From Acanthosoma haemorrhoidale (lineage: Eukaryota; Arthropoda; Insecta; Hemiptera; Acanthosomatidae), in NCBI GenBank assembly GCA_930367205.1, contig OV884011.1:47133754-47197753 (forward strand): DNA of 64,000 bases, written 5' to 3'. The position numbers were made by a program, and so were the translations under genes. Positions 1 to 12,199 of the stretch are shown here, piece after piece. The notes under the pieces were generated by a model. It was not told where the DNA came from. It worked only from the letters and a program-made list of their open reading frames with translations, and did not search any database. Position 1 is the first letter of the stretch. Every line of letters begins with the position of its first letter.

Positions 1-431
1 GTTTTCAATCGTTCTATAGTCTCTGGTTAACAATTATCCCCTGATGTTGGCCTCTGTGGGCTTAAATTCAGCAAGTCTTCTTCCAACAGCTGTCCAACTG
101 CACATCTTGCCACCCCCCGAGTTCTATGAAGAAGTTGAGCATTCTCAACATTCCGAAGCGTGTACAGTACAATAAACCGGTCATCTCTTAGCTCTGTCAC
201 TCGCGGCCGACCTCATCCGGGTCTGGGATTGCACAAACCTGCAAAACGTTAAAGTGTAATTACTCTCCGGACAGTAGTTTCTGGTAAACCCAATTTATAT
301 CTTTGGCTTCGAACGTCTTCAACTAAAGCAACAACACGGGCTACTCGGGCTTGACCATTAAAACCATTTTTTAAATAAGTTACACTAGAAATCAAATTAG
401 ATATTTCTGCAATAATTTTTTTGAAATACAT
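1..431 (-). pseudogene. Tc1-like transposase fragment (N-terminal half), degraded
   Basis: Read on the minus strand, this is the DNA-binding half of a Tc1/mariner-superfamily transposase. The open part (431 down to 249) contains ARVVALVEDVRSQRY and TTVRRVI, the usual first helix-turn-helix of insect Tc1-like transposases. The frame then breaks. From about 235 down it resumes with PRPG, an in-frame stop, GRPRV and DDRFIVLYTLRN, followed by RTRGVARCAVGQLLEE: the GRPR hook and second helix-turn-helix in family order. At least two stops and one frameshift make it non-functional. The catalytic DDE part, if present, lies beyond the left edge. The family assignment rests on motif order, not on a database search. 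Confidence 0.72.
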
Positions 432-1640
432 TCTTTTTATTGGGATTTTCCTTCTTATTTATAGCCCTTATAACTGAAAACGCTTAATGTTTATTAAACA
501 AGAATCGAAAGCTGAAATAATTCTATAAGGAAGCAAATATTTGAATTTTTTCACACAAAATGCGCCACTTTTTTTGTGGGGAAGTGTAGTTTAATATATA
601 CAGACAGAGTACTTTAATCAAAAGATCCAAGGTGTTGTTGAAAATTCTGTTTATGTTTTAGGTCGTTTGGATCATTTTAACTAACCAACCATTTTGACCT
701 ACCACTCTCTAAATGTTTCAAGAACAAAAACTCCCCCTTTGGGCTCTGTACTATACACTTATATAGCTTAAAGAAATCCCATGTGAATCTTTTGTTAATT
801 TTCTAGGTTCCTAAGCTTGTTTGAATATTTCGAGCCACTGCAGTTTATAAATGAAAGCACTTTTACTGCTCTTCAAGGAACGAACTCCTTTCACACGCGT
901 AATCATGAGAGCATTACCTAAGAGGAATGCACTGGAACTGTGAGATTTGACTAGAAAACTGGAATGGGCATCACCGTGAAAGCCGGGGAGTAGCGCGGAA
1001 ACATAACATTAGCCGCCATAAGTAGCTTTCGGTTTCAGCGGTGTCACTGCATACCTCAGCCCCGACGAACGGTCCTCCCTATAATATGTGTGCTTATTTC
1101 TCAGGGTTCAACGCTCGAAAATTTCATTTCCGGGTCAAACAGGGCTGCTTAAAAACTGCGAACAGGACTTTATTGATGTTTTAACAACATTTATTTTATT
1201 ATTAGTTGATCCAAGCATTAGTAGCTTATATTATTATTTACGATATGAACAAATCTATGCTTTTTGAAATTGATGACGTAGAAAGTGAAGAAACAATATC
1301 GAGTGATACTTACGGGACTCTTCGTGAAATGTTTAAATACTTTTTTAGGTCAATGAATATGGCATATAACTAAAATATTGAAATAAAAAACATTGAATTG
1401 GTTAAAACGGCATAAATTTGCTGATATCTTTAAAAATTTTTTTGTATTAATGTCTGAGCCTCTTCGTCTAAGAGCACAAATGAATTCATTAAATTTTAAA
1501 TAGTTTCTAAACAGTTACTGGATGAGAGAGAAGGGCAAGTTAATAGATAAATGCTTTATTTTTTTCCAAACTTTTCCATTTTTTTTAGGTTTTGACCAAA
1601 ACCTACATGGCGTGATTCGGGCTGTACTTATTTTCAGATT
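432..1640. other. Intergenic, no gene seen
   Basis: AT-rich DNA with no open frame that looks coding. A short GC-richer patch at about 960-1150 stands out from the background but has no recognisable coding content. It could be regulatory or an old repeat. Confidence 0.5.
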
Positions 1641-2012
1641 TCTTTAAATTTACAATCGTTTTCTAAGGTTTATAATATAAAATAGGAACAAAATTAATTT
1701 CATCTATACACAATTTAAAGCTTTTTTTACGTACATTGGTTGCTCCTGATTAGCATTACAATATTTTACACGTTTTAAAGTGTTTCCGTACAAATGAATT
1801 ACAGAAGTCTGTAAAATCTGTGTGTGTGTTTAATAATACTATGTGTGTGTACATATAGTATTTTATTATTATTCTTCATATTGTTCTTTTTTTGTGAATC
1901 AATCTATGAGCAACCAATGTACGTAAAAAAGGCTTTAAATTGTGTATAGATGAAATTAATTTTGTTCCTATTTGATAAAACAAACCTTAGAAAACAATTG
2001 TAAATTTAAAGA
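1641..2012. repeat. Foldback MITE-like element with 105-bp inverted arms
   Basis: The arms at 1641-1745 and 1908-2012 are near-perfect reverse complements. Both contain TTCATCTATACACAATTTAA and end at the GTACATTGGTTGCTC motif facing a spacer of about 160 bp. The only clear differences are a few substitutions around the TTTATAATATAA/TTTGTTTTATCAA segment. No coding potential lies in the arms or spacer. The structure fits a non-autonomous foldback or MITE element, or a recent inverted duplication. No clear target-site duplication was identified. Confidence 0.7.
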
Positions 2013-3232
2013 TATAAGGATGTATATGTATTTATTTATGGAATAGAAAGCAAAAAAATCTTTATTTAAGGACCATGTCCCCTCATGAAAATTACCAATG
2101 CACAAATAAATAAGTACTGTTATGAAACAACACATCACAAAGAGGGTGAAAATAATACAACAATAAAAAACTATAAGGTATACCGCAAATTACAGAATAT
2201 ATCATTCAAATTCAGTGAAAAAGTATCATACACTTAAAATAAAAGAAAAAAAATAGAGTGAAAATAAGATGAACTATTAATAAAATTAAATACATGAACA
2301 TTAGTGGTTACTATTTTAAATGGTTGCAGCTATAGGTTTGTAGACAAAAGAGATAATGGTAGCGATCGTATATAGATAAAAAAATAAAATAATACAAGAT
2401 AATAATAACAATAGTAAAAGATAATATATTATAGTTTCAAAAGATGAACGAGTTAAAGGTTACACAGAAGATATTTCTCACTTTAAACTTATGTGCTTTT
2501 GAGCCACTGAAAAACATTTTCTTGATGTCATGATCTCATGATGACATGATAGTCATGTCTCTTGGATAAGCTCTAAGGTGCTTCTACGGGTGTTTTTGAC
2601 TTTTTACCAGCGTATGCTTAGACAGAACAGTTTTCCAACATACGACTTAAGAGAACATTTAGAGTTTGGTTTCACGTGAGAAAACTAATCTGTTACGAAC
2701 ATATTAAAAGATTATGTCACTTGATAGATACTGCATTTCTCTTCAGTGCGGGGGGGGGGGGGGTGCTATCTGTTTCTCAAATATTGGCTTCAACTTTCAG
2801 CTTTCTATTTTCTCCGAGCTGTTAAATGTCTCGTTCCTATCTAAAGAACACGGTTGTGATCGTGACTTAACTAAGGTCGGGACTTAATGAATCGTTCCAG
2901 CAGTTATTATTGTATCATTGTTAATTAAACAATATAAGTCAAATTGTTACATTCGTATAGTCACGCATGAGAAAGATAAATAAATAAATGACGCCACAAT
3001 GAAACATTACTGTCAATAATCACTAGCTTTAGATAGAAGAGGTTGCTCGACTATGTCAATCAAAATATGTAAATATCAAACTCATAGCGTTTTTATAAGT
3101 GGAATAATAAAAAAAATCGTGAAGTTTGGTTGGTTGTGTTTTTCTCGGTGTAAAACCACAAGTTCATCAAGCCATCGTTTGGTGCATTCAAACTAATTTG
3201 GACTGTTTACTGACGTGAGTCCAAAATAACAC
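2013..3232. other. Intergenic, AT-rich, no gene seen
   Basis: Long A/T-rich stretch upstream of the secreted-protein gene with no coding-like frame. It holds a 14-base poly-G run at 2750-2763. The promoter of the downstream gene should lie near its right end, but no TATA/initiator pair is convincing; a TATAAG near 3096 is the only candidate. Confidence 0.45.
2750..2763. repeat. Poly-G tract (14 bases)
   Basis: An uninterrupted run of 14 G in an AT-rich setting, a simple repeat that can form G-quadruplex. A second run of the same length lies at 11869-11882. Confidence 0.9.
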
Positions 3233-3303
3233 CATGACGAGGGCAGAACCAGGGACCCAGAAATCAGCCAGAGACTGAATCATACCAGACACATGTGGTG
3301 GTT
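3233..3303 (+). other. Candidate 5' exon of the secreted-protein gene
   Basis: A GTAAGT donor-type motif begins at 3304, right after ATG TGG TGG TT at 3293-3303. The ATG sits in an ACAC-ATG context typical of insect starts. Splicing from 3303 to an acceptor ending at 3971 would keep frame and give a signal peptide beginning MWWLLLLFALLW in place of MFQRLLLFALLW. The weakness is that this acceptor (AG at 3970-3971) lies directly after a stronger CAG at 3967-3969, which would not keep frame with this donor. A short upstream reading frame starts at 3233. The exon is inference from splice motifs only. Confidence 0.3.
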
Positions 3304-3960
3304 GTAAGTAGTATCTAAAGTTTGGGTTTTGCGAATTACTTCGGATTCCCTAACCTGTCTGATGAGAAGAGTGTGACTTTACTTGAGCATGGAGATCATT
3401 CAAGAGTATTTTCTATAATAATATTGAATCCGACATTAGTAAACTCAATACATTACAAATATATGCTAATTGCTAAGTTCAGTTCTACGTGCAACACAAT
3501 TCATTGCTGAACTAATCCTCGATGCCAGCCTACTTCAGCTTATTAAGAAGACCTCAAAGAATTTTAATATCAAATTTAGGAACTTTATATTCGTTTGATT
3601 TAATCATTGCCAACGTTACCGTTTCGTAAACCAGGACTTGGCATATATTACATGAACTATTTATATGATAGTTATATAGAAGCATGCTGGTGTAGTTCCT
3701 AATTCAAGATAGAATCATTTAATGTTTACTTCTTAACCATTTGAGTCCCTTTTTTTTCAACCACCAATTTCGAGAAAAGTTGTTAATCTTGTTAAGGGCA
3801 AGCTGATAATCTATAACCTATAACATCCTCTCACTATTCAGCTCATTTCCGATCAAAATATACATTTATTACCGACAAAAATATGTTGGATTTTTCTATT
3901 GTTTATTGTAGCACTTATTTAATGTCTATTATTAAATATTAACATGATTGTTACTCTTTT

Positions 3961-5691
3961 ATGTTTCAGAGACTATTACTGTTTGCACTGTTATGGCGAG
4001 GGTGGAGCTTGGCCGCCGACTCAGATAACTTGGTAGACGTGACCGGAGAGACAGTAAAGCAGGTGGAGGCTTTGCTAGCTAAGGACCCAAACCTGCCCCG
4101 TCTGACCCGCGGGGAGATCATATCCCTGATCCAGGAGGTAAGGAACGTCTCGGACTCCAAGGGAGACAACTCACTATTAGTGGTCCTGCCGTTCAACGGG
4201 ACGGGACCCACCCAGCTGGAGGATCTGTACACGAAACCTCCGGTGACCAAGCTGATTGGGGAGCACATAACGACCAAGAGACCGAAGAGGAGGAGGAAGC
4301 CAACGCGGCCAAGGCCTGTGTACGTCCACTCCACAGAGTTCTCGTCTACGGAATCCTCCGTTGTATCCTCTAGCTCTGTGTACACCGCTACAACCCCGTC
4401 ATCGGCCAACCCGTCATCGGTTCCATCACCGACTCCATCATATCAGTCCAACAAGATATCCGCCTCGTTCAGTCAGGAAAAAGTCAAACCCAGGCCTTAC
4501 CAAGAGAACTTATCTCTGCCCAAACCGTACAAGGAAGCTTTGCACGATATTTCTGCATCTCTAGAAGCAGAAGACGACTTGATCTTCGTTACCCCTGGTT
4601 CAACAACCAGAGGCACCTCTACTACCGCGCCTGTCCCTCTCGACGTGGCTAACACAGCTGAAGCTCTCACACCAGACCTCAAGAACGTTCTTAACAGCAT
4701 TGGTATCATCGGGGACAAGGTGACGGAGAAACCGACGTTTCAGCTGAAGGCGATGGCACCCATTACCGATGTCAGCTCCTACTCAAGGTTCAAGCCTCTC
4801 CCATCAGGAACCGACGTCAGTGATGATATGAAATCGTTCCTCAAGTCGTTCGGCTTGCTGGAGCCAAGTCGGCAGAAGAAGGCAATGAGGGACCCACCGA
4901 AGCATGACGATTCTTTTATTAATGAGGACATCCTTACTGACGATATGAAAAATATTTTGAAAAACATAGGCATTCTTGGTAGGCAAAGCAAGAAAGTCCA
5001 CATTTTCAATCCTCACCTCGAATCGTCCAAATTGAACCAGACTGAACACATGCTTAAAATAAATAAAATTTTAAAGAAATTGAGAGAGATATCGGACGGT
5101 AATAATCAGGACTTATCCCAGGAAGAGCTGAAAGAACTTCTCCTCCTAGAGGCTGGAGACGATGCGAACAAAACACTTCTCGAAACGGATCTGGATCCGG
5201 GACTATTGTCTCCTGATCAATACCAGAACCTGGAAGCTGTGAAAAATGAAGTGAAAAGGCAACAGCCCAATATAACGGAAGGAGCGTTTGCTTCTGCATC
5301 GGTCACTGCTGTAGCTTCCGATTCTGGTTCTGCCTCAGCGTCCGCTTCAGCCTCTGCTTCCGCTTCCGCCGGAGGAACGGAATCTGCGACGGACACGGAC
5401 AGTGACACTACGGAGTCCAGTCTTACCACCGAGTCCCCGCTGGGGCTCACCGCCGAGGACTCGATCGGTGCATCCTCGGACGCCACGGAGAGATCACCGT
5501 CGTTGGACGACCTTGCCGACTCCTTTGGTGGGGCAATCCCTGAAGTATCCACCAAGCGCCCCAATGGTTTCTACTTCTTGTTGGACTGGAACTCTTTCCT
5601 CGATGTCGGTCTCGATGACAGGAAGGTTTCGGTCAACTTCTCTCCAAAGGTAGGAGACCCGAGGAACTTTATCCCTGTGAGAATACCCTGA
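3961..5691 (+). CDS. Secreted low-complexity Ser/Thr-rich protein with three internal repeats, 576 residues
   Basis: I do not recognise a named family. Residues 4-18 form a hydrophobic signal peptide with a plausible cleavage site after SLA (residue 18), so the product is probably secreted. A charged N-terminal segment (about 20-100) is followed by a strongly basic stretch at 106-113 (KRPKRRRK), a possible furin-type site, then Ser/Thr/Pro-rich sequence (120-230). Three copies of an L/V-[TS]-x-D-[ML]-K-x-x-L-x-x-x-G motif lie at about 236-253, 286-300 and 325-341. A Leu/Glu-rich segment (about 362-400), a Ser-Ala dipeptide run of seven units (about 456-469) and an acidic Ser/Thr region precede a compact C-terminal block, GFYFLLDWNSFLDVG (about 536-550). 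Six N-glycosylation sequons are present. The start is uncertain: the first ATG overlaps a polypyrimidine-CAG acceptor (3950-3969), so codon 4 or 5 may be the first residue of a second exon. The stop is TGA. Confidence 0.85.
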   Translation: MFQRLLLFALLWRGWSLAADSDNLVDVTGETVKQVEALLAKDPNLPRLTRGEIISLIQEVRNVSDSKGDNSLLVVLPFNGTGPTQLEDLYTKPPVTKLIGEHITTKRPKRRRKPTRPRPVYVHSTEFSSTESSVVSSSSVYTATTPSSANPSSVPSPTPSYQSNKISASFSQEKVKPRPYQENLSLPKPYKEALHDISASLEAEDDLIFVTPGSTTRGTSTTAPVPLDVANTAEALTPDLKNVLNSIGIIGDKVTEKPTFQLKAMAPITDVSSYSRFKPLPSGTDVSDDMKSFLKSFGLLEPSRQKKAMRDPPKHDDSFINEDILTDDMKNILKNIGILGRQSKKVHIFNPHLESSKLNQTEHMLKINKILKKLREISDGNNQDLSQEELKELLLLEAGDDANKTLLETDLDPGLLSPDQYQNLEAVKNEVKRQQPNITEGAFASASVTAVASDSGSASASASASASASAGGTESATDTDSDTTESSLTTESPLGLTAEDSIGASSDATERSPSLDDLADSFGGAIPEVSTKRPNGFYFLLDWNSFLDVGLDDRKVSVNFSPKVGDPRNFIPVRIP

Positions 5692-7210
5692 GGTGGGACA
5701 CGGTAGCTTTGACAAGTGTCTATTGTAACTGAAACTTTACATAGAATATCTTCCTTATATGAAATATAGCATTGAGCTATATCTAACGGTTGGGAATCTT
5801 TGAATTTGGCAGAGAAATGGTTAAACAATTTCAGAAAGGAAATAGACTGCGTGTTGTTTAAACACAGTTTTCTGAGTTCACTCCGTTTTCTGCCGGTTAA
5901 TAAATAATCACAATTTTGCTTTACTAATTTATTTAACATCACACATTAACTTTTATGCTTAGATACTTAACAAACCAAAAGAAAAGCGCTTACAATTCTT
6001 CATATCAACTAGTTTTCCTTGAGTTCATTAAAAAATCACGAGAAACTTGCAACGTCTTGTAAAAAAAAAGTTATTTGTATTTTAATAGTTTATTGTACTT
6101 TTCTAAAAATTTCATTCGAGATCTCGGCGAATTGAGTTATAATCTAGTTTCCACTGTTACCATTCAAAGTATAAAATCATGTAAGCACATTTAAAATTTG
6201 GCGATCAATAATTGAACTTGGCTTTTCTATCTCCTTTGAATTTAAATTTCATCGAAACCTATTTATCTATCCATAGTTGTGCCTATCTAGTATTCATTTA
6301 TTTTTACATATATTTTTCAAGTAAAATAGTTATCACTCCTTAAGAACAATTATAGGAGCACCTTTAGTTTATTATGCTCGTATAGTATATTTGTAATTTT
6401 GTATAGATCTGGTGGTTATATTTTTGTTAAGGAATTTTAAATATTTTATGTGAAGTTTTAATGATAATAACAATTTTTTTTTTTGAGTAGAATGTTAATT
6501 AACTGCACCCAAAGAACTCACTGCTTGTAAATTATTAGTGCCATTATGAAAGAAAAACATCATCTGATTGTGAAGGGAAAGTAATGTTTAAAGTTTGGAT
6601 TTTAAATAGTAGCCGTATTTCAATGAATGAATTGTATTTATTTTATTTGTGTCCAAAATATTATTCCACTCAATTATATGTATCATTCATATTTTTACAT
6701 GAGAATATTGTTCCAATGCTCAATTTACATATAATATATGTAGGGGATTTCAACCTATAAATTTAAAAGTGAAATTATATATAAGTGTAAATATATTTAA
6801 TACGTAAGGTGTTAATAATTGTGTAGAAAGTAAGTGATTCATTTAATTTATTTACAAGTTTGATTCTTGCCAAACTTTATGTTTTAATCAAAATTCATTA
6901 TTAGAGTATAATCATTTGTTGTATTTATTTGAACATAGCATTATAGATATTGTTTAGCCAGTAGCTGTGTGTAGATATAATAAATATTTTTAGTACTTGG
7001 TACGCTTGAAAATTAAATAGTGAAGAATCGTGTGTATTTTTCATCAACTATCCTTTCAACTACAACATAAAAATTATTCTTTAATGTTACCTTTGAAATG
7101 ATTAAGTTACATTTCATTACTTACGCATTACATTTAATTTGTTTTTCAAAAATTGTTTGCTGCTTGGTTTCAATATCCCTATAAACTTTGTTTGGTAAAA
7201 TAAACGTTTT
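5692..7210 (+). other. 3' untranslated region candidate with AATAAA signals
   Basis: Downstream of the TGA the sequence is very AT-rich with no coding frame. AATAAA hexamers at 5899-5904, 6979-6984 and 7199-7204 could each terminate the transcript. Which one is used cannot be told from sequence. Confidence 0.45.
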
Positions 7211-10200
7211 ATTTAAAACTAATTATTTTTTAATAATAATTTAATACTATATAAATAATGATAGGGAACAAAATATGTAAAAATTGTGGTTGAGCGGGCA
7301 CTGTCTTGATAGAGGTTGTCGGGAGTTCGTCATCCATCTCCGGACTAAGTTTCTTCGTCCTTTCCCCTTAGGACACGCTGTTATTTGTTATTCAGACCAT
7401 TCATATTAAAACCACCATTTAATAAAAACATTAATACAGTACGGTGTAATACCATTTGTGACCGATCTCGGGTTTATTCAAATTAAATATTTCCCACGGC
7501 ATGAAAAAAAAAAGGTTTTTTATTTCGAATAAACAGTAAAGTTTATATGAAATGTGACTCATATATTTTAGATAAATAATAAAACAACCCAATACCAATA
7601 ATAACATAATAGACCTATATTAAATAATAAGGGCAGATGGAAAACTTATTTTATTTGGAAATGAAAAAATGTTTATAGATTAACATTATCAGTTATTTAC
7701 AGTACCCTCATTAACCAATAATTGATAAAGTTTTAAAGAGGTCTAATAATATATAATTATTTAAATATAAAAAGAAACACTTAAAAAAACCTTTAGAATG
7801 AAAATATAGTTTAAGTACATCTAGTTTACTGCCTGGATTCTTTGTTTAGAGAAAAATATAACTTCTGTTAGGCCAGTTAAATTATACATAAATAATAATT
7901 TAATTGATTATTCATACGTTTAATTTAGCACAATTTTATATGCGATGTCATAATTTCTTCCTACATATTAAACTAAGTTATTTTTTAATTGTGGTAAAAA
8001 ACAGTTCTTAATGACATTATTTTTTTCATTTCATGGAGAATTAGAGAAAAGCAGCCTTTCACCTATGGGAATTGTTAACGAATAGTATTGTATAGCTCGA
8101 GTGAACTCTAGAATAGCTAGAGTGACGCTTTATGATGTGGTCGATTGCAATCTAACACATTAGTACTTTATCGATTATAAGTGGAATGAGATTCATTATT
8201 GTGGCATTATATCTAGGAACGAGTTTAGTCTTGCCTCTCATTTTCAATCACAGTCTAAAGCAATTATTCTTGATCAGTGACTTGGAAACACATTGCAGAT
8301 ATCACTAATTAATTGTACTTATTTAATGAGGACAGAAAGGTAAACATTAACTTTAAACATTTGACTGTTGAATTGTTAATAAAATGTTCGTAAAGGTAAT
8401 ATGATCACATGCTGCTACAAGTTGATAAGCCACACAATGTGTTGTGTGTGTTGACGCTTTCACCTAAGGAATGATGGAGTACATAACGGATGTCTGTTAT
8501 ACTGTCAGCGTTCCATACTTCCTTCCTGTAACGCACAACTGGAATTTGGTTTTTGGAAATGTATCACCCAGAAAAAATCCAAAAAATATTTTTTGTAGAC
8601 CCATAGCCCTCATCGCCAGAAGAGAATAAATACTACAGGAAATATATGGCTAAGGAAATAAATAATCATTTGTACATCATCAATAGCAGTAATTTATTTA
8701 TGGTAGTGAGAAATAACCAATAATAGCAGTATAACTCTGCATATACCATGACGCTCGTATGTTAATACATGGCTATTAAATTTTACAATATAAATTGAAT
8801 TAATACATAATTTATTATCAGACAATTAACATTTAATGTTTGCTGAGCCTTTGAAATTAACTCAAGCATTTATAAATATACACTTCTGAAATCACTTCTA
8901 GCGAAATATTGAGTAGGTCACTTGAAAAAAAAAACACTGAAAAAACTACAATCTATGTAAAACGTACTAAATGGTATAATTTTTAATAAATTAATGGAGT
9001 TTCTATAATTATCATATAAATAAAGTCACTTAATTAACATTTGATAAATAACGAATAACTGGATTTATTGTGAGAGACAATTGAGATTTATGGGAAGTTA
9101 AGGGATATGAATATGTGGACCAAATGTTATATACAGCCAAGACTAAACCTACAAAAAATATTTCCTCCATCGTTGAAGTTAAAACATCTTCATGGCCTCT
9201 GATTTGGTATTGGTTATTGATAATATTGGTGGTTGAGCTTCAATGAATGAAAAATTCACCGTACGTCCATGGACTAGATATAGATAACATCAAACATACA
9301 TACTATTACGAGACTCTAAATACCTGTCCAGTGATTATAAATTGATTATTCTTCTTGATATTTATAACGGCGATTCTTGATAGTTGTAATGTATTATAAA
9401 TACGCAAAAAAGAAGCAAGATATCTGATGATCGTAAGCTATAAGACAGACAAGGACGAACAGTGCCAGTGAAAGTGACAGAAACGGGCTCAAGGATGACT
9501 AACTTGTCACTTTTTTGAAACCGGGTCTTTACGTAATAACTTTTGTTTGAAAAAACTTTTTGTTGGTCAATTTCAAGTATGAATAAAAAAATTGAATAAT
9601 TTGTTCTTAAACTACAAGTTGAAAGAGATATACTTTAATTTAAAAGTCAGGGATTCAAAATCGAAAATAAATCTATTGTTTTGTAATTTGAGTCATAGTT
9701 ATATTACTAAGTAGTGCTACAGCACACGAGACCATGTCGCAAACACGATAGTGCATGTTGGGGATTTTTGACTTGAATGAAAGTGAAATTTTAACGTGTT
9801 TAACTTGCAAACCGGTTTGTGTCACTTTCTACCGAGTATTCTCTCGAATCGTAGCACTTTCGCTTTTGCTATTAGTCATTGTGGCGTATCAGACATTCAC
9901 GGGGGAGGTTGCATTTTTTTATGAATTTATTATAAAATAAAGAGGAATAAAATGAGTCTCATGCCATGAATAGGTCTGCCTACAGCCTGGATTCCTACGG
10001 ATCAATTCATATCACAGACATCACAGCATTCCATGGGAAATATAGAAATGTCTTGATACTGGTCTCAACAGTCACATTGAAAACAAATGACCATGACCAA
10101 GTATACTATGTGGATGTCATCTTATAATAATTGTGTGGTCTTTTGGAGGTGAGCTGTCTATGTATTCTAGTTTGAGTCAAAATTCCCAAGAAAACTGGAG

Positions 10201-12199
10201 AATTCTCCGAAGAAGTTTTGACCGAAAACCTGAATCTTCTGACCGGGCATATTCTGTTATATTCTTTCGGAACCATCTATATAATAACAAACTGCTAATA
10301 ATATGCAATATGTGTTCAATCAGCTCGAAAGATCGAGTGTACAATGGTTATTTTTCTGAGTCATTACCATCGAGTTGCTAATAAGATTATGGTTTCATTA
10401 CGGTTGGGGAAGTCAAAACAATAACAAGGAGGCGTACTATTTGTCACTATTTGTGGTGTAGTATTTTGATGTCAACAATTATTTTGTTAGTAATTCAAAT
10501 GTCACCTTGTATGTTTTCCTCATTAAAGAAGCTTCCGAATTATAATTTTAAAATGAGACATCTTGTGTTATAACTGAAAGGCAAAATGTCCATTTTTTGT
10601 TTCAATCTCTCCGGACGAATTTATGTTATTAGGCCTGGAACGGAATATCAGCGTTCGGACATTTTAAAGATTCGCGAATGAATGCCGTACAACATGGCGA
10701 TGAAACGCAGACCGACTGAAATCGTTGTTTTGTAGAACTTCGCTGTCGGAAAGAATTTGGTTGCCTTCCTGGTGATTTTAATCACCGATGAGTAGTACGA
10801 CGCAAGATTTTCAAGTTACGCTTGGAAAAATTTAAAATACTACTAGTCGAGATAAAAGCTGAAGGGAAAAAAATCTATTATTCTAAGGGGGATTTCATAA
10901 TATTTGTCATACTAATCAAATTCTTTCAGAGAATGTGAGATATTGGTTAAGGTTCTATCAGGAAGAGTTACAGAAAAAAAAAATTTAAACGTGAAAAAAT
11001 CATGGTCCGTTTTTCTATATCAGCTGAACCGTTAGCAAAGCAAGAACTTACTTACTTAGCTTACAGCTGTCAAGCTCAAGAACAAAAATCAATTGGGAAG
11101 AGGAATGGCGAAAATTAAGGAATTTTGAACGTTTTGACGGAAAACTGCTCATCGTACATCACGAAGAGAAGAGATAACGCACAGACTCAACGTTATTTGA
11201 CACGAAGAAGAAATCCACCAACTACCTCCAGTGAACTCTCGCCACTGAGCCGAGGTCCGCTACACCTCGTCCGAGGTCTCCACACTTCCCAATTCCTTCA
11301 CCCAACCGTAAAATAGGTCCCTCCTGATAAAAGGATCCCTTTTACTCGAATAATTTCCATATTATTTTTCCCCATTCCTATATTTCAAATTGAGAGCTTC
11401 GAATGAAAAAAAAACATCAACTTCCATGAACCATGTGCTAATTAATAGGATTCCTTGCTTAAGAATCTACAAGAGTATTCCAGGAAGCACACAAAGCCAA
11501 CGCAATAAGCATTTCAAAACGGTTCATAAACCTAATGTAAATCAAATTCTCAGATCAAAGACAGCTCTTGCCAATTAAAGAAAGGAATATTGGTGTTATT
11601 TAAAGCCTTTTTTGTAACTATTTCAGAATAGGCACTCCATTGCGTTTCATTTTTTGAAGTACTTTATTCGATTTATATATATTTTATGACTGCATTTGTT
11701 TGTAATATAAAAAAAAATTGTGCTAGGATGCGACAACAATAAAGCTATACCTTAAATTAACTAATCGAACCTAGAATTATGTTCTATTCTATTTCTTCTC
11801 TTTAAATATATTGAATAACTTTATTTTAGGCCTAAAGAGAATCTAGATGCTATTTTCGTATGTCGTATGGGGGGGGGGGGGGTTATATAATTGTAGGCTT
11901 TTGGGTATGCTTTGTTATATTACTTCTTGTATGTATGTCATCTTTCGGTAAGTATGTTGCATGTTAGGATAGGCTAGATAGGATATCCGAGACTAGAATT
12001 GAAAATGCCTCTACTGGGAAGACAAGCTATTAAAAAAAATAACTAAGAAAATTCTCACTTTTTTTGGTAATACCAACCACTTTTGACATTAAGGACTAAT
12101 AGAGGTGTACTCCCCGTACTTACAATTAATGGTCATACTTAGAGGTGTTGGCAACGGGTAGGCATAGAATATAAAAAGACTTTTTTTTTCTGTTTACAC
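7211..12199. other. Gene-free, AT-rich stretch
   Basis: No frame here resembles a protein family. The short open frames, up to about 82 codons, have no codon bias or motif content suggesting real genes. A poly-G run is annotated separately. Slightly GC-richer patches (about 7300-7380, 10610-10800, 11130-11300) are unassigned and could be old repeats. Confidence 0.45.
11869..11882. repeat. Poly-G tract (14 bases)
   Basis: Second uninterrupted 14-G run in the window, followed directly by AT-rich sequence. Confidence 0.9.

Noticed and set aside
1260..1330. Similarity of 1266-1316 (AACAATATCGAGTGATACT) to 12745-12770 and to about 13395-13420
   Set aside because: Shared stretch is short, and the third copy is poor. 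Could be an old repeat but cannot be delimited.
3966..4409. 147-codon minus-strand frame opposite the secreted-protein gene
   Set aside because: Entirely antisense to the real coding exon and explained by its codon composition; no family features. The same applies to the other frames overlapping 4361-5942.
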